This document shows positions 10,015 through 17,754 of a stretch of DNA of 51,829 nt, one piece after another; positions within the stretch are counted from its first letter, which is position 1; each line of letters starts with the position of its first letter. Origin of the DNA: an uncultured Bacteroidota bacterium (GTDB taxonomy: Bacteria > Bacteroidota > Bacteroidia > Flavobacteriales > Flavobacteriaceae); assembly GCA_902519955.1 (NCBI GenBank), contig CABYMF010000007.1, positions 1 through 51,829 of the forward strand, written 5' to 3'. The notes under the pieces were generated by a model. The model made no database searches and was not told the origin of the DNA. It saw only the letters and a list, made by a program, of their open reading frames with translations. Made by a program: the position numbers and the translations under genes.

Positions 10015-10022
10015 CAAATGTA
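10015..10022 (-). promoter_or_regulatory. candidate pyrE -7 box overlapping the Nudix start codon
   Basis: TACATTTG on the minus strand covers the ATG of the divergent Nudix gene (10018-10020) and ends 5 nt before the pyrE ATG. A TTG at 10039-10041 (minus strand) lies 16 nt upstream, close to the usual 17-20 spacing. Transcription from here would start at or next to the pyrE start codon. Confidence 0.5.
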
Positions 10023-10638
10023 TAAAGTTTTTTTCAACCAAAAGCCTTTGATTCTTACAAACGAAATTCAAGATTTCTCTGATAATGAGCCATTGCTTTT
10101 TATTAAGTATACAAGTGTAGCTCAAATTATCAAAGCTTTAAAATCATCAAAAAATAGAAAAGTATTTTTATATCATAAAGACATCGATAAACTATGGAAA
10201 TCGTTTAAAAAAAAATTTCCTGTTGTTGAAGCCGCTGGAGGATTAGTTGAAAGAACTGATAAAAAAATATTATTTATTTTTAGAAATAATAAGTGGGATC
10301 TCCCAAAGGGAGGAATTGAAAAAAAGGAACTTATAATTGATGCAGCTCAAAGAGAAGTGTCAGAAGAAACAGGAGTGTCAGACTTAATAGTTCAAAAACA
10401 ACTATCTGAGACATTCCATATTTTTAAAAAAGGTAAAAGATTCAGACTGAAGAAGACATATTGGTTTAAGATGTCAACATCATATATGGGAAAAACTAAC
10501 CCTCAAACTGAGGAAGGTATAAAAAAAACTGAATGGGTCTCAAAAGAAAAAATTGATGAAATATTAAACGATGCTTTTGAAAATATTAGAATAATTGTTT
10601 TGCAGGTATTAAAAAGTGATACCCTTTGGTATGAATAA
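10018..10638 (+). CDS. Nudix hydrolase
   Basis: A 206-residue protein with a complete Nudix box at residues 98-120 (GX5EX7REXXEEXGX, read as GGIEKKE...REVSEETGV), which binds the divalent metal for hydrolysis of nucleoside diphosphate-linked substrates. About 70 N-terminal residues precede the Nudix fold and look like the extra N-terminal region found in a Bacteroidota subgroup. The substrate is unknown. An A9 run at 10207-10215 is in frame here and the gene is intact, a useful comparison for the broken A9 run in valS. The 3' end overlaps the convergent coaD by 30 bp. Confidence 0.9.
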   Translation: MYKVFFNQKPLILTNEIQDFSDNEPLLFIKYTSVAQIIKALKSSKNRKVFLYHKDIDKLWKSFKKKFPVVEAAGGLVERTDKKILFIFRNNKWDLPKGGIEKKELIIDAAQREVSEETGVSDLIVQKQLSETFHIFKKGKRFRLKKTYWFKMSTSYMGKTNPQTEEGIKKTEWVSKEKIDEILNDAFENIRIIVLQVLKSDTLWYE

Positions 10639-11061
10639 TTTATAATCACCATTATTCCTAATTAGATCACGGACAATACTACTGCTAATAAAAGAGTTTT
10701 CTGGCGATGTTAAAAAAAATATAGTTTCTATATCAGTCATTTCTCTGTTGGTTAGAGCAATGCTTTTTTCAAACTCAAAATCTGCAGGATTTCTGAGACC
10801 TCTTATCATAAACTCAATATTATTTTTTTTACAAAAGCTAACAGTTAAACCATCATATGACTCAATATTGATATTATCATAGTTTTTAAATGTTTGTTTA
10901 ACAAATTCAACTCTCTTTTCTTTTGGAAACATATATTTTTTGTCAATATTATCTCCAACAGCAATAATAATTTCATCAAAGACCTTAATACCCCTTTTTA
11001 CAATATCTACATGGCCAATAGTGATTGGATCAAATGAACCCGGAAAAATAGCTTTTTTCAT
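10609..11061 (-). CDS. coaD: pantetheine-phosphate adenylyltransferase
   Basis: CoaD transfers AMP from ATP to 4'-phosphopantetheine, the penultimate step of coenzyme A synthesis. The 150-residue protein shows PGSFDPITIGH (7-17), with the nucleotidyltransferase T-x-G-H motif, RGLRNPADFEFE in the middle and the ISSSIVRDLIR motif near the C-terminus. Length is normal. It follows ddl by 20 bp on the same strand, and its last codons overlap the end of the convergent Nudix gene. Confidence 0.96.
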   Translation of the reverse strand: MKKAIFPGSFDPITIGHVDIVKRGIKVFDEIIIAVGDNIDKKYMFPKEKRVEFVKQTFKNYDNINIESYDGLTVSFCKKNNIEFMIRGLRNPADFEFEKSIALTNREMTDIETIFFLTSPENSFISSSIVRDLIRNNGDYKLFIPKGITF

Positions 11062-11081
11062 AATTTAAAATTAAAAATAAT

Positions 11082-12050
11082 TTAAAGAATAGATTCTATT
11101 TGATTATTAATTACCTCTTTTACAGATAATCCAAAAGCTTCTATTTGCTGAGGAATAATACTTTGTTTTGTGAATCCAGGAATTGTGTTTGTTTCAAGTA
11201 TATGAGGGATACCCTCAACAATTATAAATTCAGATCTGGTAAACCCTTTTAATTCAATGTTATCATAGATTTTATTTATGTACTTATGTATTAATTTTTC
11301 CTCTTTTCTAGAGATATTACCTGGAGTAATCTCTTTAGATTGTCCTAAATATTTAGCACCATAATCAAAAAGTTCATTCTCACTTATAATCTCAGTTATT
11401 GGAAGAATAATTCTTTTACTTTTAGTCTCAACTACACCAACTGAAATTTCTTTACCAGAAAGATAATTTTCTATTAATATTTGATTACTTTCTTTAAATG
11501 CAATTTTAATTTTGTCCTCAAGCTCATCTAAATGATTAACTTTTGAGACTCCAATACTGCTTCCTCCATTATTTGGTTTAACGATACATGGTATATTAAT
11601 TTGTCTTTTAATATTAGATAAATCTATAGACGCTTCATTAGTTAATAAAATTTGTTTTGATGATGGAATATCAAGGTTATTCATAAACTCAATATATTTT
11701 TTCTTATCAAAAGTTAAATTTGAAACAAAACTATTACAACCAGTTTGAGATAAATTCTGTTTTTCAAGAATATAAGCCAAATCACCATTCTCTCCTGGTT
11801 CCCCGTGAATAATATTAAAAATGCCATCTAATTTTACAGACTCACCGTTTATTGTAAATGAAAAATTATCATAGTCAAAATCAAACCTATTATTATTATA
11901 AGTAACATAATTAGATTCCTTTGAAATACAAACTTGATAAACATTGAGATTAGGATTATCTTTTATATTATCATAAATGAACTTCCCACTTTTTACAGAA
12001 ACATCATGTTCAGGAGAAAAACCACCAAAAACTAATGCAATATTTTTCAT
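11082..12050 (-). CDS. ddl: D-alanine--D-alanine ligase
   Basis: Ddl makes the D-Ala-D-Ala dipeptide for the peptidoglycan stem. The 322-residue ATP-grasp enzyme opens with VFGGFSPEHDVSVKSG and has the ATP-binding IVKPNNGGSSIGV block, the E-K-hinge segment ILIENYLSGKEISVGV, and a C-terminal metal site in PHILETNTIPGFT. Length is typical. It heads a minus unit with coaD and faces the PASTA protein gene across a 71-bp gap that contains one of the best promoter matches in the window. Confidence 0.95.
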   Translation of the reverse strand: MKNIALVFGGFSPEHDVSVKSGKFIYDNIKDNPNLNVYQVCISKESNYVTYNNNRFDFDYDNFSFTINGESVKLDGIFNIIHGEPGENGDLAYILEKQNLSQTGCNSFVSNLTFDKKKYIEFMNNLDIPSSKQILLTNEASIDLSNIKRQINIPCIVKPNNGGSSIGVSKVNHLDELEDKIKIAFKESNQILIENYLSGKEISVGVVETKSKRIILPITEIISENELFDYGAKYLGQSKEITPGNISRKEEKLIHKYINKIYDNIELKGFTRSEFIIVEGIPHILETNTIPGFTKQSIIPQQIEAFGLSVKEVINNQIESIL

Positions 12051-12058
12051 ATTATTTT

Positions 12059-12087
12059 CAAATGTAAGTCATTATATCAAAAGACAA
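12059..12087 (-). promoter_or_regulatory. ddl-coaD promoter (TTG-N18-TACATTTG)
   Basis: On the minus strand a TTG (12085-12087) and TACATTTG (12059-12066) are separated by exactly 18 nt, a full match to the Bacteroidota consensus. The -7 box ends only 8 nt from the ddl ATG, so the mRNA leader would be a few nucleotides at most. Confidence 0.65.
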
Positions 12088-12121
12088 TTATGTCTTAGTA
12101 TATTTACATTAAATTATTGAA

Positions 12122-12673
12122 ATGAAAATTTTTGATCATTTTAAAAGTAACTCATTAGCTAAGCAGATATTTATGATGTTTTTTATCATATTTATAGTAT
12201 TTTTTTTGGTATATTATTCTCTTAAAATATACACTAACCATAATAGATATATAGAAGTTCCTGATTTAGCTGGAAAAAATCTTGATGAAGCAATAAGTGT
12301 ACTTAATGATAATAAACTAAGATATGAAGTATTGGACTCTTCAAAGTTCTTTGTTGATATACCAAACTATTCAGTCATATCTCAGATACCAAAAGAATTA
12401 GAGCTAGTGAAAAAAAATAGGAAAATATACTTAAATGTAAACCCTAAAAATTTTCAAAAAGTTTCACTCCCAAATGTAATTCAGATAACAAAAAGAAACG
12501 CTGAATCTATCCTTACTGCAATTGGATTTAAAGTAAGGGATTACAGTTATGTTGATAATATTGGAAAGGATATGGTTTTAGATGTTCTATATCTTGGTGA
12601 AAAGATATTACCCGGTCAAAAAATTCCAATGAATTCAGAAATAGATTTAATTCTTGGAAATGGCGAAAGATAA
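12122..12673 (+). CDS. membrane-anchored PASTA-domain protein
   Basis: A 183-residue protein with a cytoplasmic stub, one transmembrane helix (about 14-38), and two PASTA domains outside the membrane: IEVPDLAGKNLDEAISVLND and onward, then VSLPNVIQITKRNAESILTA and onward. PASTA domains bind muropeptides or stabilise cell-wall proteins in other families. Here there is no kinase or penicillin-binding domain attached. The placement between ddl and rluD suggests a cell-wall role, but the function is not established. It overlaps rluD by 14 bp. Confidence 0.88.
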   Translation: MKIFDHFKSNSLAKQIFMMFFIIFIVFFLVYYSLKIYTNHNRYIEVPDLAGKNLDEAISVLNDNKLRYEVLDSSKFFVDIPNYSVISQIPKELELVKKNRKIYLNVNPKNFQKVSLPNVIQITKRNAESILTAIGFKVRDYSYVDNIGKDMVLDVLYLGEKILPGQKIPMNSEIDLILGNGER

Positions 12674-13691
12674 CTCAAAAGAGGAAGACTTTGAACAAGA
12701 GCTCCATGAACATTTTTCATTTAAAATTGATTCTGGGCAAGAACCCTTAAGGATTGATAAATTTCTTATGAGCAGAATTGAAAATGCAACAAGAAACAAA
12801 ATTCAAAAAGCAGCAAAGGAGGGGTCTATAAGAGTAAATGATAAGATTGTAAAATCAAGTTATAAAGTAAAAAAGAATGATAAAGTAAGAATTCTTTTTA
12901 CTCATCCACCATACGAAAATCTTTTAAGCCCTGAGAAGATAAATTTAAATATAGTGTATGAAGACGATTATATAATAGTTATTAATAAAGAAAGTGGAAT
13001 GGTCGTCCATCCAGGTCATGGAAATTACAGTGGAACATTAATCAACGCATTATTATATCATTTTGATAATCTTCCAAATAACTCTTCAAATAGGCCTGGC
13101 CTAGTCCATAGGATTGATAAGGATACATCAGGTCTTCTTGTAATTGCAAAAACAGAAATATCAATGACACTATTAGCAAAGCAATTTTTTAAAAAAAGTG
13201 TTGATAGGGAATACTATGCGTTAGTTTGGGGAGATGTAAAGGATGATGTAGGACAAATTAATGCTCCAATAGGAAGAAATCCAAAGAATAGACTTCAAAT
13301 GATTGTCTATGAAGATATTGATGGAGGTAAAGATGCTATAACAGATTATAAGGTAATTGAAAGGTTTGGATATGTTACTCTTATAAGTTGTAAGCTTCAA
13401 ACTGGAAGAACACACCAGATTAGGGTTCATATGAAACATATTGGTCATACACTATTTAATGATGAGAGATATGGAGGTGATAAAATATTAAAAGGAACCG
13501 TATATACAAAATATAAACAGTTTGTGGACAATTGCTTCAAAGTTCTAACACGACAGGCACTTCATGCAAAGACATTAGGGTTTAATCACCCTAAATCAAA
13601 TGAAAAAATTTCATTTGATTCTGAAATTCCTCAAGATATGAACTCCGTAATTAACAAATGGAGACTTTATTCTAAACATAAAAATTTATAA
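12660..13691 (+). CDS. rluD: RluA-family 23S rRNA pseudouridine synthase (RluD-like)
   Basis: The enzyme isomerises uridines of 23S rRNA helix 69. The 343-residue product from ATG 12660 has an acidic N-terminal tail, an S4 RNA-binding domain (about 29-80: RIDKFLMSRIENATRNKIQKA), and the catalytic motif HRIDKDTSGLL (150-160) with the expected nucleophile D153. It ends with a QTGRTHQIRVHM block. I chose ATG 12660 over the upstream in-frame TTG 12654. It is coupled to the PASTA gene by overlap and followed by yaaA after 14 bp. The exact target within the RluA/RluD family is inferred from family resemblance. Confidence 0.92.
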   Translation: MAKDNSKEEDFEQELHEHFSFKIDSGQEPLRIDKFLMSRIENATRNKIQKAAKEGSIRVNDKIVKSSYKVKKNDKVRILFTHPPYENLLSPEKINLNIVYEDDYIIVINKESGMVVHPGHGNYSGTLINALLYHFDNLPNNSSNRPGLVHRIDKDTSGLLVIAKTEISMTLLAKQFFKKSVDREYYALVWGDVKDDVGQINAPIGRNPKNRLQMIVYEDIDGGKDAITDYKVIERFGYVTLISCKLQTGRTHQIRVHMKHIGHTLFNDERYGGDKILKGTVYTKYKQFVDNCFKVLTRQALHAKTLGFNHPKSNEKISFDSEIPQDMNSVINKWRLYSKHKNL

Positions 13692-13705
13692 ATTTGAAAT
13701 AAAAA

Positions 13706-14461
13706 ATGAAAATTCTTATTTCACCTGCAAAGTCTCTTGACTTTGATAGCAACGTTGAAACAAGTCTCAGCTCCAAACCAATATTTGCTGATCAGGCACA
13801 TCAGATTAATGATATAATTAAAGATATTTCTGTACCTGACCTTTCAAGCCTTATGAGCATATCACCAAAATTGAGTGAGCTCAATTGGTCTAGGAATCAA
13901 GACTTTAAAAATAATAATTCAAAAGAAAAAGAAGCAATTTTTGCTTTTAACGGAGATGTTTATGATGGTATTGATGCTAATTCCATTAATAGGTCTAATC
14001 ACGAAAAACTTCAAGATTCGTTAAGAATACTTTCTGGTCTTTATGGAATCTTAAAACCGTTTGATAAGATTAAAGCATATAGACTCGAAATGGGAACAAA
14101 AATTTCTATTAATGGTTCAAAAAATTTATATGAATTCTGGAAAGAAGATGTTACAAATTCAATATTAGAGGAAATAAAAGAGGATGATCTTATTATAAAT
14201 CTTGCTAGTAATGAATATTTTTCTGTGATTGACAGAACAATTATTCCTAACACTATTGTTTCTCCTCAATTCAAGGATTTTAAGAATGGAAAGCTCAAAA
14301 TTATTTCATTCTATGCTAAAAAAGCTAGAGGTTTAATGACAAGATACCTAATAGATAATGATATAAATACTATTTCTGATATTGAGAGTTTCAATTCTTC
14401 AGGATATATGTTTAGTCAGGATGAAACTAGCAATCCCTTAGAACCAGTCTTTGTTAGATAA
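13706..14461 (+). CDS. yaaA: peroxide stress protein YaaA (DUF328)
   Basis: A 251-residue member of the YaaA family, which in E. coli lowers free intracellular iron and DNA damage during hydrogen peroxide stress. It shows the family start MKILISPAKSLDF and the central AFNGDVYDGID and LSGLYGILKPFDKIKAYRLEMG stretches. The C-terminal part has FYAKKARGLMTRYLI. Length matches the family. It is probably the last gene of the PASTA-rluD unit, because an inverted repeat follows its stop. Confidence 0.93.
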   Translation: MKILISPAKSLDFDSNVETSLSSKPIFADQAHQINDIIKDISVPDLSSLMSISPKLSELNWSRNQDFKNNNSKEKEAIFAFNGDVYDGIDANSINRSNHEKLQDSLRILSGLYGILKPFDKIKAYRLEMGTKISINGSKNLYEFWKEDVTNSILEEIKEDDLIINLASNEYFSVIDRTIIPNTIVSPQFKDFKNGKLKIISFYAKKARGLMTRYLIDNDINTISDIESFNSSGYMFSQDETSNPLEPVFVR

Positions 14462-14479
14462 TTATATATTGAACTTATC

Positions 14480-14507
14480 ATTGATTTATTTGTAAATTTA
14501 AATCAAT
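14480..14507. repeat. inverted repeat between yaaA and the first CarboxypepD_reg-like gene
   Basis: Perfect 9-bp arms ATTGATTTA (14480-14488) and TAAATCAAT (14499-14507) flank a 10-nt loop. No T-tract follows, so it is not a textbook terminator. It ends 9 bp before the next start codon and could be a weak terminator or an operator. Confidence 0.4.
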
Positions 14508-14516
14508 CAAAAGCTA

Positions 14517-15242
14517 ATGTTAAAGAAAATAATTTTATTACTTACGCTAGTGCAGTTTAGTTTTTCTCAAGAAAGAGAATTAATCCAGGGAAAAGTCATA
14601 TACAGAAATATTAATGTGCCAGCAGCTAATGTTATAAATAATACTTCCCAGACTACAACTATAACTAATGATCAAGGAGAATTCGAGATTTTTGCCAAAG
14701 AAGGTGATGAAATAATCTTTTCTTCAGTTCAGTACATTATCAGAACTGTTAGGGTAAATGATGAAATTTTAAAAAATAAAAGATTAATTGTTCAAATAAA
14801 TCAAAGAGTTCGAGAATTAGATGAAGTTGTTATTACACCTGATGATACTGATAAGTTTTTAGACCTAAAAGAAGAACAATTTAAAGGTTTTGATTATTTA
14901 GCTGATAAGTCTACTAAAATTGAAAATATACTTACTGACAATAGACAAGTTGTAAATGGACTCAATTTTGTAAATATTTTTAAACTTCTTTCTTCTTTAG
15001 TTGACTCAAAATCAGAAGAAGAAAAACTTAGTATTCTTCCTAGTGAGGCTCTCCCACTTATTTTGGAAGAAAATTTTTTTACTGATACTCTTAAGTTAGA
15101 ATTTTTTGAGGTAAATGATTTTTTATCACAATTAGATCTTGATCCAGAAATCAAGCTTTTAATAATAAAAAAGAATCAATTTTTGTTAATTGACTATTTA
15201 CTAAAAAAATCTGATATATATAAAGAACTTAGGGTTGAATGA
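14517..15242 (+). CDS. secreted CarboxypepD_reg-like domain protein A
   Basis: A 241-residue protein with a clear signal peptide (KKIILLLTLVQFSFSQ, cleavage probably near residue 17). A CarboxypepD_reg-like beta-sandwich follows (about 20-105: IQGKVIYRNINVPAANV, then TITNDQGEFEIFAKEGDEI, ending LDEVVI). In Bacteroidota this domain usually begins TonB-dependent receptors or adhesins, but here a helix-rich C-terminal region of about 135 residues replaces the barrel. The function is unknown and a periplasmic location is likely. It forms a tandem paralogue pair with the next gene, joined by an ATGA overlap. Confidence 0.82.
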   Translation: MLKKIILLLTLVQFSFSQERELIQGKVIYRNINVPAANVINNTSQTTTITNDQGEFEIFAKEGDEIIFSSVQYIIRTVRVNDEILKNKRLIVQINQRVRELDEVVITPDDTDKFLDLKEEQFKGFDYLADKSTKIENILTDNRQVVNGLNFVNIFKLLSSLVDSKSEEEKLSILPSEALPLILEENFFTDTLKLEFFEVNDFLSQLDLDPEIKLLIIKKNQFLLIDYLLKKSDIYKELRVE

Positions 15243-16015
15243 GAAAATCAATTTTTGTTTTCCTATTAATATCATTTAGCTCCTTTTCACAATCAGTAAA
15301 TCAAAAAATAATTGAAGGTGTCGTCTATAATGACAATTCATATTCTATTGAAGGAATACATGTCTTAAATATCACATCTGACGAAGCTACAATAACAGAT
15401 TCTGAGGGAAATTTTAAAATACTAGCAAATATTAATGATGAAATTATATTCTCAGGTATACAATTTAAAAGAAAAAAAATAATAGTAGATCAAGATATTT
15501 TGTATTCGGTATCATTAACAATTTATCTAGAGGAGTTTGTAAATGAATTAGATGAAGTAATTCTAAACTCAAGTGGTTTATCTGGAAACCTCTTAAATGA
15601 TCTTCAAAATTCTGGTGTTATAAAAAATTTAAACTTTGATGATATAGGTATACCTGGATTTACAGGGATTAGAAAAGAGGATATTCCTTCCAACTCACAA
15701 TTAGTAAAGGAGGTCTTACTTGCACCATTAGTGGGTGGTTTAGATATAGAGAGGATGTATAATTGGATATCAGGATACTACAAACAGAAGAGAAAAGAAA
15801 TTGAATTTAAAAATGATTTCAATATAATAGATCAAATTATAAAATTTTATGGCCTCAGATTTTTTATTGATGAGTTTAAGCTTGAAGAAATTGCTGTTCA
15901 TGATTTTGTAACATCTACATACCAAAACTTTCCTATTGAAGAAGAATTTAAGATGGGTAATTACACAATAGTAATAGAATATTTTAAAAAAAATTTTAAG
16001 AGGTTGAATTTATGA
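15239..16015 (+). CDS. secreted CarboxypepD_reg-like domain protein B
   Basis: A 258-residue paralogue of the previous protein: signal peptide (KSIFVFLLISFSSFSQS), a CarboxypepD_reg-like domain (IIEGVVYNDNSYSIEGI, then TITDSEGNFKILANINDEI, ending LDEVIL), then a C-terminal region that differs from that of protein A (FTGIRKEDIPSNSQL, VGGLDIERMYNWISGYYKQKR). No catalytic motif is seen. Starts and stops overlap as ATGA both with protein A and with tatA, so the three are translated as one unit. The function is unknown, and a periplasmic assembly or envelope role is only a guess. Confidence 0.82.
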   Translation: MRKSIFVFLLISFSSFSQSVNQKIIEGVVYNDNSYSIEGIHVLNITSDEATITDSEGNFKILANINDEIIFSGIQFKRKKIIVDQDILYSVSLTIYLEEFVNELDEVILNSSGLSGNLLNDLQNSGVIKNLNFDDIGIPGFTGIRKEDIPSNSQLVKEVLLAPLVGGLDIERMYNWISGYYKQKRKEIEFKNDFNIIDQIIKFYGLRFFIDEFKLEEIAVHDFVTSTYQNFPIEEEFKMGNYTIVIEYFKKNFKRLNL

Positions 16016-16305
16016 TTAGTTTTGATATTATGATTTTATTCATTAGTGGTGCAGAGTTAGTCTTTGTCTTTTTTATTGTCTTATTAGTATTTGGAGCAGA
16101 TAAAATTCCTTCAATTGCAAAAGGATTGGCAAAAGGTATGACTCAAATAAGGCAAGCTACAAACGAAATAAAAACAGAAATATCAAAAAACACTGACATG
16201 AAGAATCCAACAGAATCTGTGACTAAAGATTTAAAGGATAGTGTTAGTGACATCAAAAAAGATTTTGATGATCTAAAAGACTCAATAAAAAGAGATTTAA
16301 ATTAA
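16012..16305 (+). CDS. tatA: twin-arginine translocase subunit TatA/TatB type
   Basis: A 97-residue protein with an N-terminal membrane helix (about 8-28), an FGADKIPSIAKGLAKGM hinge and amphipathic helix (the FG-x-x-x-xP signature), and a charged, Asp/Lys-rich C-terminal tail. It would form the pore of the Tat system, which exports folded proteins. No tatC is in the window. Assignment to TatA rather than TatB rests on the short tail and is not certain. It overlaps the upstream gene by 4 bp and the convergent methyltransferase by 9 bp. Confidence 0.88.
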   Translation: MISFDIMILFISGAELVFVFFIVLLVFGADKIPSIAKGLAKGMTQIRQATNEIKTEISKNTDMKNPTESVTKDLKDSVSDIKKDFDDLKDSIKRDLN

Positions 16306-16935
16306 TCTTGAAATAGAAAGACCATCTCTAAGAGGGAGAATTATAGTTTCAAACCTTTCATCTTTGCTCAAAAGGCTATTAAATTTTTTTAAAGTATTTG
16401 TCTCTTGGTCATTATCACTTTCCTCAACTACTTTACCTGACCATAAAACATTATCAGACATTATTATACCATTTGGATTTAATTTCTTTGAGACTATTTC
16501 AAAGTATTTTATATAATTTTCTTTATCGGCGTCAATAAAGATAAGATCAAAATTTTCATCAAGATTCATTAATATATCAATTGCACTTCCAGTAAGTTGA
16601 ACTATTTTATCCCTATTCCCACTTTCTTCAAAGTATTTGTTTTGAATATTAATAAGTTCTTCATTTCTGTCAATAGTGAAAATTTTTCCATTAGTTGCTA
16701 AACCTTCTGCAAGACATAAAGTGCCATAACCAGTATATGTTCCTATTTCTAGTATTTGAAGCGGTGACTTAATTTTAGATATTAAACTTAAAAACCTTCC
16801 TTGAATATGACCACTCAACATTCTTGGTTGAAGAATTTTTTGATGTGTCTCCTTATTGAGTTTTGATAAAATTTCTGGTTCTTTATCAGAGTTTTGTGAG
16901 AGATATTCAGCTAATTTTTCAGAAATAAAATCCAT
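16297..16935 (-). CDS. class I SAM-dependent O-methyltransferase (caffeoyl-CoA OMT-like)
   Basis: A 212-residue methyltransferase_3 family protein. ILEIGTYTGYGTLCLAEGL is the SAM-binding glycine motif, TIDRNEELI holds the ribose-binding acid, and FDLIFIDADKENY carries the metal-coordinating residues of cation-dependent O-methyltransferases. The C-terminus RDGLSISRLI is typical. The natural substrate in bacteria of this group is unknown. It starts directly after the flavin reductase-like gene stop (0 bp gap) and overlaps tatA at its end. Confidence 0.9.
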   Translation of the reverse strand: MDFISEKLAEYLSQNSDKEPEILSKLNKETHQKILQPRMLSGHIQGRFLSLISKIKSPLQILEIGTYTGYGTLCLAEGLATNGKIFTIDRNEELINIQNKYFEESGNRDKIVQLTGSAIDILMNLDENFDLIFIDADKENYIKYFEIVSKKLNPNGIIMSDNVLWSGKVVEESDNDQETNTLKKFNSLLSKDERFETIILPLRDGLSISRLI

Positions 16936-17553
16936 TTATTTTTTAGGTCTTTGATATTCAAATCTATTTAATAAACTTGGTAGTGCATATCCATCACAAC
17001 CATTTACCGTAACTACATTCCCTTTATCTAATTGAAGAAATCCTGAATCACTAATTAAATCTTCATTGAAATATAGTTCTTCAATAGATGCAACTACAAG
17101 GATTGTTCCATTTTCTTCAATATTATATTCATTAAGATATTTACAAACTAATTGAACTGGTGAGCCTTTTACAAAAGGTGCTTTGCACCCATCTTTATAT
17201 TCCTGCTCAAGATTAGTTTTATCAAATTCAGAGATTTCTTCTGGATACTTTGCACTCGTATGATGAGCATCATTAATAATGTCACTAACTATATGGTTTA
17301 CTGTAAACAATTTAGTGTCCTTAATATTCTTATATGTGTTTCTCGGAACAGTTGTAGGCCTTAAAATATATCCAAGCATTGCAGGATTACTACCTAAATG
17401 TGTAATTGAACTAAAGACTGCTACATTTTCAACTCCTTCTTTTGAAATACTACCAATAAGATTAGCAGATTTATAGCCCGTACATGAATTTATAAGATTG
17501 ATTCTATAAAATTTCTGTAAATCGTCAAAGTCTTTTTTGGATAAATGTTTCAT
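16936..17553 (-). CDS. flavin reductase-like / FMN-binding split-barrel protein
   Basis: A 205-residue protein with the flavin_reduct fold, seen in LINSCTGYKSANLIGSIS, VAVFSSITHLGSNPAMLGY and TVPRNTYKNIKDTKLFTVN. It probably binds FMN and acts on an unknown partner or substrate. It is the first gene of a two-gene minus unit with the O-methyltransferase. Its start is set by ATG 17553, which sits just 4 nt after a -7-like box. Confidence 0.83.
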   Translation of the reverse strand: MKHLSKKDFDDLQKFYRINLINSCTGYKSANLIGSISKEGVENVAVFSSITHLGSNPAMLGYILRPTTVPRNTYKNIKDTKLFTVNHIVSDIINDAHHTSAKYPEEISEFDKTNLEQEYKDGCKAPFVKGSPVQLVCKYLNEYNIEENGTILVVASIEELYFNEDLISDSGFLQLDKGNVVTVNGCDGYALPSLLNRFEYQRPKK

Positions 17554-17557
17554 TAAC

Positions 17558-17565
17558 CAAAAGTA
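17558..17565 (-). promoter_or_regulatory. candidate -7 box of the flavin reductase / methyltransferase unit
   Basis: TACTTTTG on the minus strand ends 4 nt before the ATG at 17553. If it is used, the mRNA would be leaderless or nearly so. Confidence 0.5.
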
Positions 17566-17578
17566 TAAAGAAATCTTT

Positions 17579-17586
17579 TAAATTTG
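17579..17586 (+). promoter_or_regulatory. candidate -7 box of the truncated tRNA
   Basis: TAAATTTG followed by C ends 8 nt before the first base of the tRNA-like 5' half. The intact tRNA-Val downstream has the same arrangement (TATATTTG then C, 7 nt gap), which suggests this promoter is still functional. Confidence 0.5.
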
Positions 17587-17594
17587 CAATGCTT

Positions 17595-17634
17595 GGGTGA
17601 TTAGCTCAGTTGGTTTAGAGCACTACCTTGACAG
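17595..17634 (+). pseudogene. 5' half of a tRNA-Val(GAC)-like gene, 3' half missing
   Basis: The first 40 nt read as a normal tRNA: acceptor strand GGGTGAT (17595-17601), TA, a D arm with stem GCTC/GAGC and a GG-containing loop, then anticodon-stem strand CTACC and loop TTGACAG with anticodon GAC (17630-17632). The following bases do not complete the anticodon stem. No T arm and no ATCACCC acceptor strand exist before the next tRNA at 17770. The break is directly after the anticodon loop. It shares much of its D arm and anticodon loop with the intact tRNA-Val downstream, so it is either a decayed duplicate or a recombination leftover. Confidence 0.75.
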
Positions 17635-17651
17635 AGTAAACTACCCTAAAC

Positions 17652-17675
17652 GCCTTAAGATACTACTAATAAGGC
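17652..17675 (+). repeat. short hairpin downstream of the tRNA half
   Basis: GCCTTA (17652-17657) and TAAGGC (17670-17675) can pair around a 12-nt loop. Alone it is weak. With the stronger hairpin at 17733-17752 it gives the transcript from the tRNA-half promoter some foldable 3' sequence. Confidence 0.3.
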
Positions 17676-17732
17676 CTAACAACAAATTAGCTATATAAAA
17701 CTAAATACTTTAAGTAGTTATAGCCTAGTTAT

Positions 17733-17752
17733 AAGCCTATTTTCATAGGTTT
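17733..17752 (+). terminator. possible terminator hairpin before tRNA-Val
   Basis: AAGCCTAT / ATAGGTTT forms an 8-bp stem (one G-T pair) with a TTTC loop, followed by a T/A-rich stretch that already includes the -7 box of the next tRNA (17755-17762). It could end transcripts started at 17579-17586. Confidence 0.35.
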
Positions 17753-17754
17753 TA

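Noticed and set aside
10207-10215. A second frameshift at the A9 run in the Nudix gene
   Set aside because: The frame continues directly into an intact Nudix box, so the gene is whole here.
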